A stretch of DNA of 64,000 bases from Nilaparvata lugens (lineage: Eukaryota > Arthropoda > Insecta > Hemiptera > Delphacidae). Every line of letters starts with the position of its first letter. The stretch's first letter is position 1. A program made the translations under genes and the position numbers. The stretch lies in the NCBI RefSeq assembly GCF_014356525.2, contig NC_052507.1:62312295-62376294 (forward strand), written 5' to 3'. Below the pieces are notes generated by a model. The model ran no database searches, was not told the origin of the DNA, and was given only the letters and a program-made list of their open reading frames with translations. This document shows positions 62,124 through 64,000 of this stretch, piece by piece.

Positions 62124-64000
62124 CAGGGTGTTTCAGAAGTAGTGTCGAGAATTTTAGGGTATTGTACCTGGATGCTAGGAGACTACAAATGTCATATTTG
62201 AAGTGTCCAAAACTCAGCGGTTATCCTTATAGCTGCCATTTTGTTTTCTTCACTTAAAATTTTTATCTCAAGAACGAAATGTTGTATTGATCTGAAATTT
62301 GGCATGAATATTTATGCTATAAAGACTCAACTATAAAAAATAAAAAAAAATTTTTCGTTGAAATTTTTCAAAATGACGGCCATTTTAAATCTTTGATGGC
62401 GAATATCTCGAAAACCGTCCATTTTACAGAAAATTTACAAGAGACAAAAAAGTTAGCAAATTTTTTCACAATTCCAATGATACCTAATTTATTAAGATTG
62501 GTCGAAGAATAACAGAGAAATTAATTTTTTTCGTACTGCATGCATGACCACTTTTCACCATTTAAAGATCAATATTAATTTTTTAATTCCAGATTTATTT
62601 AAGATGAAGCTTTGAAACTCGGTATGGCTCCATATGGGCAAACAGATGATTTTACAATGGTTTTCAGATGATAATGTTTGTCTTGTAAAAGTATTGTTGT
62701 TTCATTAAAAGTAAAGAACCAGATGTAGTGCTTCCTATTTCTTAGTCTCACGTTTCCTTGGTCTTATTTCTATCTTAAATTTCCAGTTTCAATATTTTCT
62801 TACGTTGCTTCTACACAAATATTTAATTATTGTAATGGAATTTAGTTCGCTGGAGTACACCGATATTCACTTCATGTATGGAGCAGCTCTTGGCAATGCG
62901 ACCGAAGCAAGAAGAATGTATGCAGCTGCATTTCCAAACCGCCGTCTCCCTTCCGACAAGGTGTTCACAAGAACTCACAATCGGCTGAGAGAAGTTGGTT
63001 CATTTGAACGGAACAGGGTAATTGCTGGTAGGCCTCGAGCAGTTCGAAATGTTGCTTTTGAAGAGGAAGTATTGCAGAAATTCGATTTCAATCCTAGAAC
63101 GAGTACGAGAGCAGTTGCAAAGCAAATCAATTCAAGTGCTTCTTCTGTGTGGCGTGTACTAAACAAGGAAAGACTTCACCCCTTCCGCTTTCAAAAAGTT
63201 CACTCATTGGTTGAACGCGACTATGAGCCAAGAGTAAACTGTGCCCGTTGGTTTCTTCAGCAAGACATTATCCAACCAAATTTTCTAGAAAATGTGTTAT
63301 TTACCGATGAGTCCAGCTTTACAAGAGAAGGAATCTTCAACTCTCGCAACAGTCACGTCTGGGCCTTAGACAATCCTCATGAGGTCAAAGTGCGTGGTTA
63401 TCAGCATAGATTTTCGCTGAATGTTTGGACGGGTATCTTAGGTAATCGCGTGATTGGACCATACATTCTTCCTAATCGTCTGAATTCTCCCACGTACATT
63501 ACTTTTTTAAGAGACATACTACCAGAACTTTTGGAAGATGTGCCTCTTGCAAACAGATATAATATTTGGTTTCAACATGATGGTGCCCCTGCTCATTTCG
63601 GAAATGTTGTTACGGACTTTCTGAACATGACCTATCGTCAGCGGTGGATTGGGCGGGGTGGACCAGTACCGTGGCCCGCACGTTCACCTGACCTCAACCC
63701 TTTAGATTTTTTTTTCTGGGGCCATATGAAAGACCTTGTTTACAGCACGCCAGTAGAAAACGAAGAAGACCTTGTGGCAAGAGTGGTTGCTGCAGCAGGT
63801 GCCATTCAAGATGATGAAAATGCTTTTATAGCAGTTCGACGGTCCATGATTGAAAGGTGCAGACTGTGTAATCAAGTTGAAGGACGGCATTTTGAGCAAT
63901 TGCTGCATTAGTATCAGTGAACCGATTTGAGTGAAATTAATATTTTTCAATGTAAAATAAAATTGGAGGAAAGTTATTCTTTTATATTTCTGTAATAAGA
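62124..64000 (+). mobile_element. Tc1/mariner-superfamily transposon, left end and transposase; right end beyond window
   Basis: The left terminus CAGGGTGTTTCAGAAGTAGT is preceded by TA inside a TA-rich tract (62082-62123). It is followed by about 700 bp of leader with no ORF and then an uninterrupted transposase. The right terminus (expected complement ending ACACCCTG) lies past base 64000. It sits in an upstream intron of the protease gene, in the opposite orientation. Confidence 0.85.
62835..63911 (+). CDS. Intact DD41D Tc1/mariner transposase
   Basis: The frame is open from 62805, but the ATG at 62835 (GTAATGG context, MEFSSLEYTDIHFMYG) is the likelier start and gives 358 residues, typical for the family. 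The N-terminus holds paired helix-turn-helix DNA-binding regions (GNATEARRMYAAAFPNRRLP; TSTRAVAKQINSSASSVWRV). The DDE core has the first Asp in LFTDESSFTREG, the second in WFQHDGAPAHF and the third in ARSPDLNPLDFFFWG. By direct count 41 residues separate the second and third Asp, so DD41D. No stop or frameshift is present. The enzyme would cut at the TIRs and insert at TA. Catalytic competence is inferred from the motifs only. Confidence 0.93.
   Translation: MEFSSLEYTDIHFMYGAALGNATEARRMYAAAFPNRRLPSDKVFTRTHNRLREVGSFERNRVIAGRPRAVRNVAFEEEVLQKFDFNPRTSTRAVAKQINSSASSVWRVLNKERLHPFRFQKVHSLVERDYEPRVNCARWFLQQDIIQPNFLENVLFTDESSFTREGIFNSRNSHVWALDNPHEVKVRGYQHRFSLNVWTGILGNRVIGPYILPNRLNSPTYITFLRDILPELLEDVPLANRYNIWFQHDGAPAHFGNVVTDFLNMTYRQRWIGRGGPVPWPARSPDLNPLDFFFWGHMKDLVYSTPVENEEDLVARVVAAAGAIQDDENAFIAVRRSMIERCRLCNQVEGRHFEQLLH

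Overview
The window is nuclear DNA from an insect: AT-rich, with split genes bounded by GT/AG splice sites and packed with transposons. Two protein genes can be reconstructed, and both are closest to insect families. The order of insect is not shown by the genes. The repeat landscape made me think of a sap-feeding hemipteran such as a planthopper, but that is an unverified impression.

Plus strand, 2059-39486: the 3' eleven exons of a kinesin-3 motor of the KIF16B/Klp98A type. In order it encodes the motor core (P-loop, switch I, switch II), neck, FHA domain, coiled coil and a C-terminal PX domain. All exon phases agree and the joined exons give 1077 residues plus a stop. The extreme N-terminus lies upstream of base 1. 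Coding exons fill about 3.2 kb of a 37 kb span; the rest is introns of 1.3-6.1 kb.

Minus strand, 53487-61188: the last four exons of a trypsin-like serine protease that closely resembles the Drosophila transmembrane protease Stubble. They carry catalytic His, Asp and Ser. The N-terminal part lies beyond base 64000. The two genes converge tail to tail across about 14 kb holding only repeats and transposon remains. The sequence suggests no functional link between them.

The rest is mobile DNA: an uninterrupted DD41D Tc1/mariner transposase at the right end; non-LTR retrotransposon remains near 9.4-11.3, 12.5-13.2, 16.5-17.2, 28.6-29.7, 31.1-31.7, 35.9-36.6 and 54.2 kb; a decayed PIF/Harbinger element with a MADF-type ORF (46.85-47.72 kb); a TTAA-flanked piggyBac-like MITE (43.2-43.7 kb); many TIR/MITE families, one with more than a dozen copies; fold-back elements, including a roughly 620-bp hairpin just before a PX exon; and tandem arrays with units of 26, 70, about 117, about 143, 166 and 814 bp. 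Nested insertions with visible target sites give a partial order of events. I saw no RNA gene, CRISPR array or bacterial feature.
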